A stretch of DNA of 26,269 bases, from the NCBI RefSeq assembly GCF_000003605.2, contig NW_003125551.1, forward strand, positions 1 through 26,269. The letters run 5' to 3'. The notes beneath the pieces are model-generated. The model saw only the letters and a program-made list of their open reading frames with translations, made no database searches and was not told the DNA's origin. Position 1 is the first letter of the stretch, and each line of letters opens with the position of its first letter. Positions 1 through 8,605 of the stretch are shown in pieces. The stretch comes from Saccoglossus kowalevskii (lineage: Eukaryota > Hemichordata > Enteropneusta > Harrimaniidae). The position numbers and the translations under genes were made by a program.

Positions 1-60
1 TTCATCATCTCTACTACAGTCCCTGTGTTGATCAGTCTATATTACAGTCCCTGTTCGTGA

Positions 61-340
61 CCAGTCTCTACAACAGTTTCTATGTTGACCAGTCTTTACT
101 ACAGTTTCTGTGTTGACCAGTATCTACTACAGTTTCTGCGTTGACCCGTGTCTACTACAGATCTTGTGTTGACCAGTCTCTACTACAGTCCCTGTGTTGA
201 CCAGTCTCTACAACAGTTTCTATGTTGACCAGTCTTTACTACAGTTTCTGTGTTGACCAGTATCTACTACAGTTTCTGCGTTGACCCGTGTCTACTACAG
301 ATCTTGTGTTGACTAGTCTCTACTACAGTCCCTGTGTTGA
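61..340 (+). repeat. 140-bp (5-mer) tandem pair
   Basis: Two adjacent copies of a five-monomer block, 61-200 and 201-340. Diagnostic monomers in order carry CTACAACAG, CTTTACTACAG, CAGTATCTAC, GACCCGTGTC with AGATCTTGTG, and CAGTCCCTG. The copies differ by one visible substitution (GACC to GACT at about 311-314). The same pair recurs near 8241-8520 and 9562-9841. The monomer just before it (about 30-60, with TATATTACAG) also matches the context at 8211 and 9532, so the window opens in the middle of a block of that kind. Confidence 0.85.
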
Positions 341-644
341 CCTGTCTCTACTACAGTTTCTGTGTTGACGAGTCTCTACTACAGTTTCTGTGTTGACCAG
401 TCTCTACTACAGTTTTTGTGTTGACCAGTCTCTACTACAGTTCTTGTGTAGACCAGTCTCTACTACAGTTTCTCTGTTGACCAGTCTCTACTACAGTTTC
501 TGTGTTGAACAGTCTCTACTACAGTTTCTGTGTTGACCAGTCTCTACTACGGTTTCTGTGTTGACCAGTCTCTACTACAGTTTCTGTGTTGATCAGTCAC
601 TACTACAGTTTCTGCGTTGACCAGTCTCTACTACAGTTCTTGTG
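341..644 (+). repeat. Ordinary monomer run between blocks
   Basis: About eleven monomers close to consensus, with single-position variants: GACGAG near 369, TTCTTGTG with TAGACC near 441-451, TTGAACAG near 505, a TACGG unit near 548 and TTGATCAG near 589. There is no gene or unique sequence. The order of variants just before 645 (TTGATC, then TGCG, then TTCTTGTG) is the usual lead-in to the poly-T long block. Confidence 0.8.
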
Positions 645-810
645 TAGTCCAGTCTCTACTACAGTTTTTTCTATTGTCCAGTCTCTAATACGGATTCTGT
701 GTTGACCAGTCGCTACTACTTTTTCTATGTTGACCAGTCTCTACTACAGTCCCTGTGTTGACCAGTCCCTATTACAGTCTCTGTGTTGACGAGTCTCTAC
801 TACAGTTTCT
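645..810 (+). repeat. Long block, truncated copy 1 (poly-T trimer 645-729)
   Basis: The poly-T trimer is present with a T6 run instead of the usual T7, so its first monomer is 29 nt. It is followed by the TCCCTG and CCTATTACAG monomers, but the expected CTCCAC monomer is replaced by an ordinary GACGAG-CTCTAC unit near 789. The block then gives way to ordinary monomers to about 1009. Confidence 0.75.
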
Positions 811-1009
811 GTGTTGACCATTCTCTACTACAGTTTCTGTGTTGACCAGTCTCTACTACAGTTTCTGCGTTGACCAGTCTCTACTACAGTTCTTGTGTAT
901 ACCAGTCTCTACTACATATTCTCTATTGACCAGTCTCTACTACGGTTTCTGTGTTGACCAGTCTCTACTACGGTTTCTATCTTGACCAGTCTCTATTACA
1001 GTCCCTGTG

Positions 1010-1261
1010 TTGATCAGTCCCTTTTACAGTCTCTGTGTTGACGAGTCTCCACTACAGTTTCTGTGTTGGCCAGTATCTACTACAGTTTCTGTGTTTACCA
1101 GTCTCTACTACAGTTCCTGTGTCGAACAGTCTTTACCACAGTTTCTCTATTGACCAGTATCTACTACACTTTCTGTGTTTACCAGTCTCTACTACTGTCC
1201 CTGTGTCGACCAGTCTTTACCACAGTTTCTATGTTGACCAGTATCTACTACAGTTTCTGTG
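1010..1261 (+). repeat. 9-mer (252-bp) block, copy 1
   Basis: Nine monomers in fixed order: TTGATCAGTCCCTTTTAC, GACGAGTCTCCAC, TTGGCCAGTATC, TTTACC, TCGAAC with TTTACCAC, ATTGACCAGTATC with ACACTTTC, TTTACC, TCGACC, and TTGACCAGTATC. The same order recurs at 4596, 6613 and 10987. The TTTACC and TCGAAC/TCGACC substitutions remove the TGA stop of the monomer, so 76-residue open frames appear here. They are repeat by-products. Confidence 0.85.
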
Positions 1262-1654
1262 CTGACCAGTCTTTACTACAGTTTCTGTGTTGACCAGTAT
1301 GTACTACAGTTTTCTGTGTTGACCAGTCTCTACTGCAGTTTCAGTGTTGACGAGTATCTACTACAGTTTCTGTGTTGACCAGTATGTACTACAGTTTCTG
1401 CGTTGACCTGTCTCTACTACAGTTCTTGTGTTGACCAGTCTCTACTACAGTCCCTGTGTTGACCAGTCTCTACAACAGTTTCTGTGTTGACCAGTCTCTA
1501 CTACAGTTTCAGTGTTGACGAGTATCTACTACAGTTTCTGTGTTGACCAGTCTCTACTACGGTTTCTGTGTTGACCAGTCTCTACTACAGTTTCTGTGTT
1601 GATCAGTCTCTACTACAGTTTCTGCGTTGACAATTCTCTACTACAGTTCTTGTG
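1262..1654 (+). repeat. Monomer run with GTATGT units
   Basis: Fourteen or so monomers of the 6-mer type, with GTATGTAC units near 1298 and 1382, a CTACTGCAG-TTTCAG unit near 1331, and GACGAGTATC units near 1350 and 1518. One monomer near 1310 has an extra T (29 nt). The stretch ends in the TGCG, TTCTTGTG lead-in to the next poly-T trimer. No gene is seen. Confidence 0.75.
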
Positions 1655-2383
1655 TAGTCCAGTCTCTACTACAGTTTTTTTCTATTGTCCAGTCTCTAAT
1701 ACGGATTCTGTGTTGACCAGTCTCTACTACTTTTTCTATGTTGACCAGTCTCTACTACAGTCCCTGTGTTGACCAGTCCCTATTACAGTCTCTGTGTTGA
1801 CGAGTCTCCACTACAGTTTCTGTGTTGCCCAGTATCTACTACAGTTTCTTTGTAAACCACTCTCTGCTACAGTTTCTGTGTTGACCAGTCTTTACTACAG
1901 TTTTAGTGTTGACCACTCTTTACTACATTTTCTTTGTTACCAGTCTCTACTACAGTCCCTGTGTTGAACAGTCTCAATTACAGTTCCTGTGTTGACCAGT
2001 CTCTACTACAGTTTCTGTGTTCACCAGCCTATACTACAGTTTTTGTGTTGACGATTCTCTACTACAGTTTCTGCGTTGTCCAGTCTCTACTACAGTTTCC
2101 GTGTTAAACAGTCTCTACTACAGTTTCTGTGTTGACCAGTCTCTACTACGGATTCTGTGTTGACCAGTCTCTACAACGGTTTCTTTGTTGACCAGTCTCT
2201 ACTACAGTCCCTGTGTTGATCAGTCCCTATTACAGTCTCTGTGTTGACGAGTCTCCACTACAGTTTCTGTGTTGGTCAGTATCTACTACAGTTTCTATGT
2301 TGACCAGTCTCTACTACAGTTTCTGTGTTGACCAGACTTTACTACAGTTTCAGTGTTGAACAGTTTTTACTACATTTTCTTTG
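1655..2383 (+). repeat. Long block, copy 2 (poly-T trimer 1655-1740)
   Basis: Contains the T7 trimer, TCCCTG, CCTATTACAG, CTCCAC, TTGCCC-GTATC, TAAACC-CTCTGC, CTTTAC-TTTTAG, TACATTTTCTTTG, CTCAATTAC, TTCACCAGCCTATAC, TTAAAC, TACGGATTC, TACGGTTTCTTTG, TTGATC-CCTATTAC, a second CTCCAC, TTGG-GTATC and the closing TTTTTACTACATTTTC monomer. It lacks the CTACAACAG/TTCTTGAG and CATTCTC monomers of complete copies. Only one 27-nt unit is present, near 1938, instead of two. Confidence 0.8.
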
Positions 2384-2467
2384 TTGACCAGTCTCTACTA
2401 CAGTCCCTGTGTTGAACAGTCTCTTTTACATTCCCTGTGTTGACCAGTCTCTACTACAGTTTCTGTG

Positions 2468-2663
2468 TTCACCAGTCTATACTACAGTTTCTGTGTTTAC
2501 CAGTCTCTACTACAGTACCTGTGTCGAACAGTCTTTACCACAGTTTCTGTATTGACCAGTATCTACTACAGTTTCTGTGTTTACCAGTCTCTACTGCAGT
2601 CCCTGTGTCGACCAGTCTTTACCATAGTTTCTGTGTTGACCAGTATCTACTACCGTTTCTGTG
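2468..2663 (+). repeat. 7-mer (196-bp) block, copy 1
   Basis: Seven 28-bp monomers: TTCACC-CTATAC, TTTACC, TCGAAC-CTTTACCAC, ATTGACC-GTATC, TTTACC, TCGACC-CTTTACCATAG, and TTGACC-GTATC. It directly follows a long block and a CTCTTTTACATTCC monomer, a context repeated at 11970, 15553 and (with GTATTTTAC) 20148. The loss of TGA in five units creates two overlapping 76-residue frames with no independent support as genes. Confidence 0.85.
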
Positions 2664-2754
2664 TTGACCAGTCTTTACTACAGTTTCTGTGTTGACCAGT
2701 ATCTACTACAGTTTCTGCGTTGACCCGTGTCTACTACAGATCTTGTGTTGACCA

Positions 2755-3090
2755 GTATGTACTACAGTTTCTGTGTTGACCAGTCTCTACTGCAGTTTCA
2801 GTGTTGACGAGTATCTACTACAGTTTCTGTGTTGACCAGTCTCTACTACGGTTTCTGTGTTGACCAGTCTCTACTACAGTTTCTGTGTTGATCAGTCTCT
2901 ACTACAGTTTCTGTGTTGACCAGTATGTACTACAGTATCTGTGTTGACCAGTCTCTACTGCAGTTTCAGTGTTGACGAGTATCTACTACAGTTTCTGTGT
3001 TGACCAGTCTCTACTACGGTTTCTGTGTTGACCAGTCTCTACTACACTTTCTGTGTTGATCAGTCTCTACTACAGTTTCTGTGTTGACCA
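2755..3090 (+). repeat. 168-bp (6-mer) tandem pair, GTATGT type
   Basis: GTATGT occurs at 2755, 2923 and 3091, exactly 168 bp (6 monomers) apart. Each unit runs GTATGTAC, CTACTGCAG-TTTCAG, GACGAGTATC, TACGG, a near-consensus unit and TTGATC. The same 168-bp spacing separates GTATGT pairs at 4884/5052, 6900/7068, 12565/12733, 12901/13069, 14105/14273, 16204/16372, 18783/18951, 22144/22312, 23688/23856 and 24026/24194. After the second GTATGT of most pairs, TGCG and GACCTGTC monomers follow. Two complete copies in tandem are unusual to this place. Confidence 0.85.
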
Positions 3091-3363
3091 GTATGTACTA
3101 CAGTTTCTGCGTTGACCTGTCTCTACTACAGGTCTTGTGTTGACCAGTCTCTACTACAGTCCCTGTGTTGACCAGTCTCTACCACAGTTTCTGTGTTGAC
3201 CAGTCTCTACTACAGTTTCAGTGTTGACGAGTATCTACTACAGTTTCTGTGTTGACCAGTCTCTACTACGGTTTCTGTGTTGACCAGTCTCTACTACAGT
3301 TTCTGTGTTGATCAGTCTCTACTACAGTTTCTGCGTTGACCAGTCTCTACTACAGTTCTTGTG
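3091..3363 (+). repeat. Monomer run leading to a poly-T trimer
   Basis: Monomers in order: GTATGT with TGCG, GACCTGTC with AGGTCTTG, TCCCTG, CTACCAC, TTTCAG, GACGAGTATC, TACGG, near-consensus, TTGATC with TGCG, and TTCTTGTG. This order is the standard lead-in to a long block and is found again before 7341, 13342, 19224 and 20933. No gene is seen. Confidence 0.78.
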
Positions 3364-4175
3364 TAGTCCAGTCTCTACTACAGTTTTTTTCTATTGTCCA
3401 GTCTCTAATTCGGATTCTGTGTTGACCACTCTCTACTACTTTTTCTATGTTGACCAGTCTCTACTACAGTCCCTGTGTTGACCAGTCCCTATTACAGTCT
3501 CTGTGTTGACGAGTCTCCACTACAGTTTCTGTGTTGGCCAGTATCTACTACAGTTTCTTTGTAAACCAGTCTCTGCTACAGTTTCTGTGTTGACCAGCCT
3601 TTACTACAGTTTTAGTGTTACCAGTCTTTACTACATTTTCTTTGTGACCAGTCTCTACTACAGTCCCTGTGTTGAACAGTCTCAATTACAGTTCCTGTGT
3701 TGACCAGTCTCTACTACAGTTTCTGTGTTCACCAGCCTATACTACAGTTTTTGTGTTGACGAGTCTCTACTACAGTTTCCGCGTTGACCAGTCTCTACTA
3801 CAGTTTCTGTGTTAAACAGTCTCTACTACAGTTTCTGTGTTGACCAGTCTCTACTACAGTTTCTGTGTTGACCAGTCTCTACTACAGTTTCTGCGTTGAC
3901 CAGTGTCTACAACAGTTCTTGAGTAGACCATTCTCAACTACAGATTCTCTATTGACCAGTCTCTACTACGGATTCTGTGTTGACCAGTCTCTACTACGGT
4001 TTCTATGTTGACCAGTCTCTACTACAGTCCCTGTGTTGATCAGTCCCTATTACAGTCTCTGTGTTGACGAGTCTCCACTACAGTTTCTGTGTTGGCCAGT
4101 ATCTACTACAGTTTCTATGTTGACCAGTCTTTACTACAGTTTTAGTGTTGACCAGTCTTTACTACATTTTCTTTG
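3364..4175 (+). repeat. Long block, copy 3 (poly-T trimer 3364-3449)
   Basis: A full-length copy. The trimer has T7 and the TAATTCGG variant, seen elsewhere at 13342, 14686, 16729 and 20933, where most copies have TAATACGG. Both 27-nt units are present (GTGTTACC near 3617 and TTTGTGACC near 3643). The CTACAACAG-TTCTTGAG and CATTCTC monomers occur near 3908-3935. It ends with a TTTTAG and a CTTTACTACATTTTC monomer rather than the usual TTTTTAC one. Confidence 0.82.
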
Positions 4176-4595
4176 TTGACCAGTCTCTACTACAGTCCCT
4201 GTGTTGAACAGTCTCTATTATAGTCCCTGTGTTGACCAGTCTCTACTACAGTTTTCGTGTTCAACAGTCTATACAACAGTTTCTGTGTTGACGAGTCTCT
4301 ACTACAGTTTATGTGTTGACCAGTCTCTACCACAGTTTCTGTGTTGAACAGTCTCTACTACAGTTTCTGTATTGACCAGTCGCTACTACAGTTTCTGTGT
4401 TGACCAGTCTCTACTACAGTTTCTGTGTTGACCAGTCTCTACTACAGTTTCTGCCTTGACCAGTCTCTACTACAGTTCTTGTGTAGACCAGTCTCTACTA
4501 CAGATTCTCTATTGACCAGTCTCTACTACGGTTTCTGTGTTGACCAGTCTCTACTACGGTTTATATGTTGACCAGTCTCTACTACAGTCCCTGTG
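4176..4595 (+). repeat. Ordinary monomer run
   Basis: About fifteen 28-bp monomers with scattered variants: TTGAACAG-CTATTATAG near 4204, TTCAAC near 4259, CTACCAC near 4327, ATTGACC-CGCTAC near 4370, TTCTTGTG with TAGACC near 4476-4488, and AGATTCTC with TTGACC near 4502. A similar run precedes the 9-mer blocks at 6613 and 10987. No gene is present. Confidence 0.75.
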
Positions 4596-4848
4596 TTGAT
4601 CAGTCCCTTTTACAGTCTCTGTGTTGACGAGTCTCCACTACAGTTTCTGTGTTGGCCCAGTATCTACTACAGTTTCTGTGTTTACCAGTCTCTACTACAG
4701 TTCCTGTGTCGAACAGTCTTTACCACAGTTTCTGTATTGACCAGTATCTACTACACTTTCTGTGTTTACCAGTCTCTACTACAGTCCCTGCGTCGACCAG
4801 TCTTTACCACAGTTTCTATGTTGACCAGTATCTACTACAGTTTCTGTG
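4596..4848 (+). repeat. 9-mer (253-bp) block, copy 2
   Basis: Same variant order as at 1010, with one extra C in the TTGGCCCAG monomer (near 4652-4657) making the block 253 bp. The eighth junction reads CTGCGTCGACC where copy 1 has CTGTGTCGACC. The insertion joins phases differently from copies 1 and 3, so the apparent open frame here is 95 rather than 76 residues. This is what phase accidents would produce, not selection on a protein. Confidence 0.82.
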
Positions 4849-5985
4849 TTGACCAGTCTTTACTACAGTTTCTGTGTTGACCAGTATGTACTACAGTTTC
4901 TGTGTTGACCAGTCTCTACTGCAGTTTCAGTGTTGACGAGTATCTACTACAGTTTCTGTGTCGACCAGTCTCTACTACGGTTTCTGTGTTGACCAGTCTC
5001 TACTACAGTTTCTGTGTTGATCAGTCTCTACTACAGTTTCTGTGTTGACCAGTATGTACTACAGTTTCTGCGTTGACCTGTCTCTACTACAGTTCTTGTG
5101 TTGACCAGTCTCTACTACAGTCCCTGTGTTGAACAGTCTCAATTACAGTTCCTGTGTTGACCAGTCTCTACTACAGTTTCTGTGTTCACCAGCCTATACT
5201 ACAGTTTTTGTGTTGACGAGTCTCTACTACAGTTTCTGTGTTAAACAGTCTCTACTACAGTTTCTGTGTTGACAAGTCTCTACTACAGTTTCTGTGTTGA
5301 CCAGTCCCTACTGCAGTTTCAGTGTTGACGAGTATCTACTACAGTTTCTGTGTTGACCAGTCTCTACTACGGTTTCTGTGTTGACCAGTCTCTACTACAG
5401 TTTCTGTGTTGATCAGTCTCTACTACAGTTTCTGTGTTGACCAGTATGTACTACAGTTTCTGCGTTGACCTGTCTCTACTACAGTTCTTGTGTAGTCCAG
5501 TCTCTACTACAGTTTCTGTGTTGATCAGTCTCTACTACAGTTTCTGTGTTGACCAGTATGTACTACATTTTCTGCGTTGACCTGTCTCTACTACAGTTCT
5601 TGTGTTGACCAGTCTCTACTACAGTCCCTGTGTTGACCAGTCTCTACCACAGTTTCTATGTTGACCAGTCTCTACTACAGTTTCAGTGTTGACGAGTATC
5701 TACTACAGTTTCTGTGTTGACCAGTCTCTTTTACATTCCCTGTGTTGACCACTCTCTACTACAGTTTCTGTGTTGAACAGTCTCTACTACATTTTCTGTA
5801 TTGACCAGTCGCTACTACAGTTTCTGTGTTGACCAGTCTCTACTACAGTTTCTGCGTTGACCAGTCCCTATTACAGTCTCTGTGTTGACGAGTCTCTACT
5901 ACAGTTTCTGTGTTGACCAGTCTCTACTACAGTTTCTGTGTTGACCAGTCTCTACTACAGTTTCTGCGTTGACCAGTCTCTACTA
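4849..5985 (+). repeat. Mixed 6-mer type run
   Basis: Begins with a GTATGT pair 168 bp apart (4884/5052). Interspersed are a fragment of the long block (CTCAATTAC near 5139, TTCACCAGCCTATAC near 5185, TTAAAC near 5241) and further GTATGT units near 5436 and 5557. The unit at 5557 carries TACTACATTTTCTGCG, a rare variant shared only with 18114. At 5730-5830 a short fragment with CTCTTTTACATTCC and ATTGACC-CGCTAC appears. No gene or unique sequence is seen. Confidence 0.72.
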
Positions 5986-6276
5986 CAGTTCTTGAGTAGA
6001 CCATTCTCTACTACAGATTCTCTATTGACCAGTCTCTACTACGGATTCTGTGTTGACCAGTCTCTACTACGGTTTCTTTGTTGACCAGTCTCTACTACAG
6101 TCCCTGTGTTGATCAGTCCCTATTACAGTCTCTGTGTTGACGAGTCTCCACTACAGTTTCTGTGTTGGCCAGTATCTACTACAGTTTCTATGTTGACCAG
6201 TCTCTACTACAGTTTCTGTGTTGACCAGTCTTTACTACAGTTTCAGTGTTGACCAGTTTTTACTACATTTTCTTTG
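5986..6276 (+). repeat. Half long block without poly-T trimer
   Basis: Contains only the second half of the long block: TTCTTGAG, CATTCTC with AGATTCTC, TACGGATTC, TACGGTTTCTTTG, TCCCTG, TTGATC-CCTATTAC, CTCCAC, TTGGCC-GTATC-TTTCTATG, and TTTTTACTACATTTTCTTTG. The poly-T trimer and the 27-nt units are absent. Comparable half blocks lie at 11578-11885 and 22640-23031, so this half behaves as an independent module. Confidence 0.78.
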
Positions 6277-6612
6277 TTGACCAGTCTCTACTACAGTCCC
6301 TGTGTTGAACAGACTCTTTTACATTCCCTGTGTTGACCAGTCTCTACTACAGTTTCTGTGTTGAACAGTCTCTACTACAGTTTCTGTATTGACCAGTCGC
6401 TACTACAGTTTCTGTGTTGACCAGTCTCTACTACAGTTTCTGTGTTGACCAGTCTCTACTACAGTTTCTGCGTTGACCAGTTTCTACTACAGTTCTTGTG
6501 TAGACCAGTCTCTACTACAGATTCTCTATTGACCAGTCTCTACTACGGTTTCTGTGTTGACCAGTCTCTACTACGGTTTCTATGTTGACCAGTCTCTACT
6601 ACAGTCCCTGTG

Positions 6613-6864
6613 TTGATCAGTCCCTTTTACAGTTTTTGTGTTGACGAGTCTTCACTACAGTTTCTGTGTTGGCCAGTATCTACTACAGTTTCTGTGTTTA
6701 CCAGTCTATACTACAGTTCCTGTGTCGAACAGTCTTAACCACAGTTTCTGTATTGACCAGTATCTACTACACTTTCTGTGTTTACCAGTCTCTACTACAG
6801 TCCCTGCGTCGACCAGTCTTTACCACAGTTTCTATGTTGACCAGTATCTACTACAGTTTCTGTG
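6613..6864 (+). repeat. 9-mer (252-bp) block, copy 3
   Basis: Same order as at 1010. Local changes include CTTCAC for CTCCAC, TTTTTGTG in the first unit, CTATAC in the TTTACC monomer and CTTAACCAC in the TCGAAC monomer. Two overlapping 76-residue frames arise here from the stop-free variants. It is preceded by the same ordinary run as copy 2. Confidence 0.82.
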
Positions 6865-7260
6865 TTGACCAGTCTTTACTACAGTTTCTGTGTTGACCAG
6901 TATGTACTACAGTTTCTGTGCTGACCAGTCTCTACTGCAGTTTCAGTGTTGACGAGTATCTACTACAGTTTCTGTGTTGACCAGTCTCTACTACGGTTTC
7001 TGTGTTGACCAGTCTCTACTACAGTTTCTGTGTTGATCAGTCTCTACTACAGTTTCTGTGTTGACCAGTATGTACTACAGTTTCGGCGTTGACCTGTCTC
7101 TACTACAGTTCTTGTGTTGACCAGTCTCTACTACAGTCCCTGTGTTGACCAGTCTCTACCACAGTTTCTGTGTTGACCAGTCTCTACTACAGTTTCAGTG
7201 TTGACGAGTATCTACTACAGTTTCTATGTTGACCAGTCTCTACTACGGTTTCTGTGTTGA
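6865..7260 (+). repeat. 6-mer type run before the duplicated segment
   Basis: GTATGT at 6900 and 7068 (168 bp apart), then GACCTGTC, TCCCTG, CTACCAC, TTTCAG, GACGAGTATC and TACGG monomers, i.e. the standard lead-in to a long block. Single oddities are a CTGACC near 6920 and a TTTCGGCG near 7081. No gene is present. Confidence 0.75.
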
Positions 7261-8605
7261 CCAGTCTCTACTACAGTTTCTGTGTTGATCAGTCTCTACT
7301 ACAGTTTCTGCGTTGACCAGTCTCTACTACAGTTCTTGTGTAGTCCAGTCTCTACTGCAGTTTTTTTTCTATTGTCCAGTCTCTAATACGGATTCTGTGT
7401 TGACCAGTCTCTACTACTTTTTCTATGTTGACCAGTCTCTACTACAGTCCCTGTGTTGACCAGTCCCTATTACAGTCTCTGTGTTGACGGGTCTCCACTA
7501 CAGTTTATGTGTTGGCCAGTATCTACTACAGTTTCTTTGTAAACCAGTCTCTGCTACAGTTTCTGTGTTGACCAGTTTTTACTACAGTTTTAGTGTTACC
7601 AGCCTTTACTACATTTTCTTTGTGACCAGTCTCTACTACAGTCCCTGTGTTGAACAGTCTCAATTACAGTTCCTGTGTTGACCAGTCACTACTACAGTTT
7701 CTGTGTTCACCAGCCTATACTACAGTTTTTGTGTTGACGAGTCTCTACTACAGTTTCTGCGTTGACCAGTCTCTACTACAGTTTCTGTGTTAAACAGTCT
7801 CTACTACAGTTTCTGTGTTGACCAGTCTCTACTACAGTTTCTGTGTTGACCAGTCTCTACTACAGTTTCTGCGTTGACCAGTCTCTACAACAGTTCTTGA
7901 GTAGACCATTTTCTACTACAGATTCTCTATTGCCCAGTCTCTACTACGGATTCTGTGTTGACCAGTCTCTACTACGGTTTCTTTGTTGACCAGTCTCTAC
8001 TACAGTCCCTGTGTTGATCAGTCCCTATTACAGTCTCTGTGTTGACGAGTCTCCACTACAGTTTCTGTGTTGGCCAGTATCTACTACAGTTTCTATGTTG
8101 ACCAGTCTCTACTACAGTTTCTGTGTTGACCAGTCTTTACTACAGTTTCAGTGTTGACCAGTTTTTACTACATTTTCTTTGTTCACCAGTCTCTACTACA
8201 GTCCCTGTGTTGATCAGTCTATATTACAGTCCCTGTGGTGACCAGTCTCTACAACAGTTTCTATGTTGACCAGTCTATACTACAGTTTCTGTGTTGACCA
8301 GTATCTACTACAGTTTCTGCGTTGACCCGTGTCTACTACAGATCTTGTGTTGACCAGTCTCTACTACAGTCCCTGTGTTGACCAGTCTCTACTACAGTTT
8401 CTATGTTGACCAGTCTTTACTACAGTTTCTGTATTGACCAGTATCTACTACAGTTTCTGCGTTGACCCGTGTCTACTACAGATCTTGTGTTGACCAGTCT
8501 CTACTACAGTCCCTGTGTTGACCAGTCTCTACTACAGTTTCTGTGTTGACGAGTCTCTACTACAGTTTCTGTGTTGACGAGTCTCTACTACAGTTTCTGT
8601 GTTGA
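7261..8605 (+). repeat. Tandem duplication of about 1.34 kb, copy A
   Basis: First copy of a large duplicated segment. It includes a long block (poly-T trimer 7341-7427, with T8 and a CTACTGCAG change; closing monomer ends at 8181) and the 140-bp pair at 8241-8520. Landmarks reappear downstream at constant offsets: 1345 bp before the trimer's T run, 1344 just after it, and 1321 from TTAAAC at 7790 onward, where copy B lacks one 28-bp monomer and has extra bases. Over 7901-8605 I see only about three substitutions against 9222-9926. Confidence 0.85.

Noticed and set aside
1035-1293. Overlapping open frames of about 76 residues (similar ones at 2437, 4593, 6638, 11939, 15522, 20099, 23085 and 25335)
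   Set aside because: They are the 28-bp repeat translated where variants remove the single TGA. They overlap each other in different frames with the same peptide cycle, most start at GTG rather than ATG, and they change length with single-base indels. Nothing outside the repeat supports a gene.
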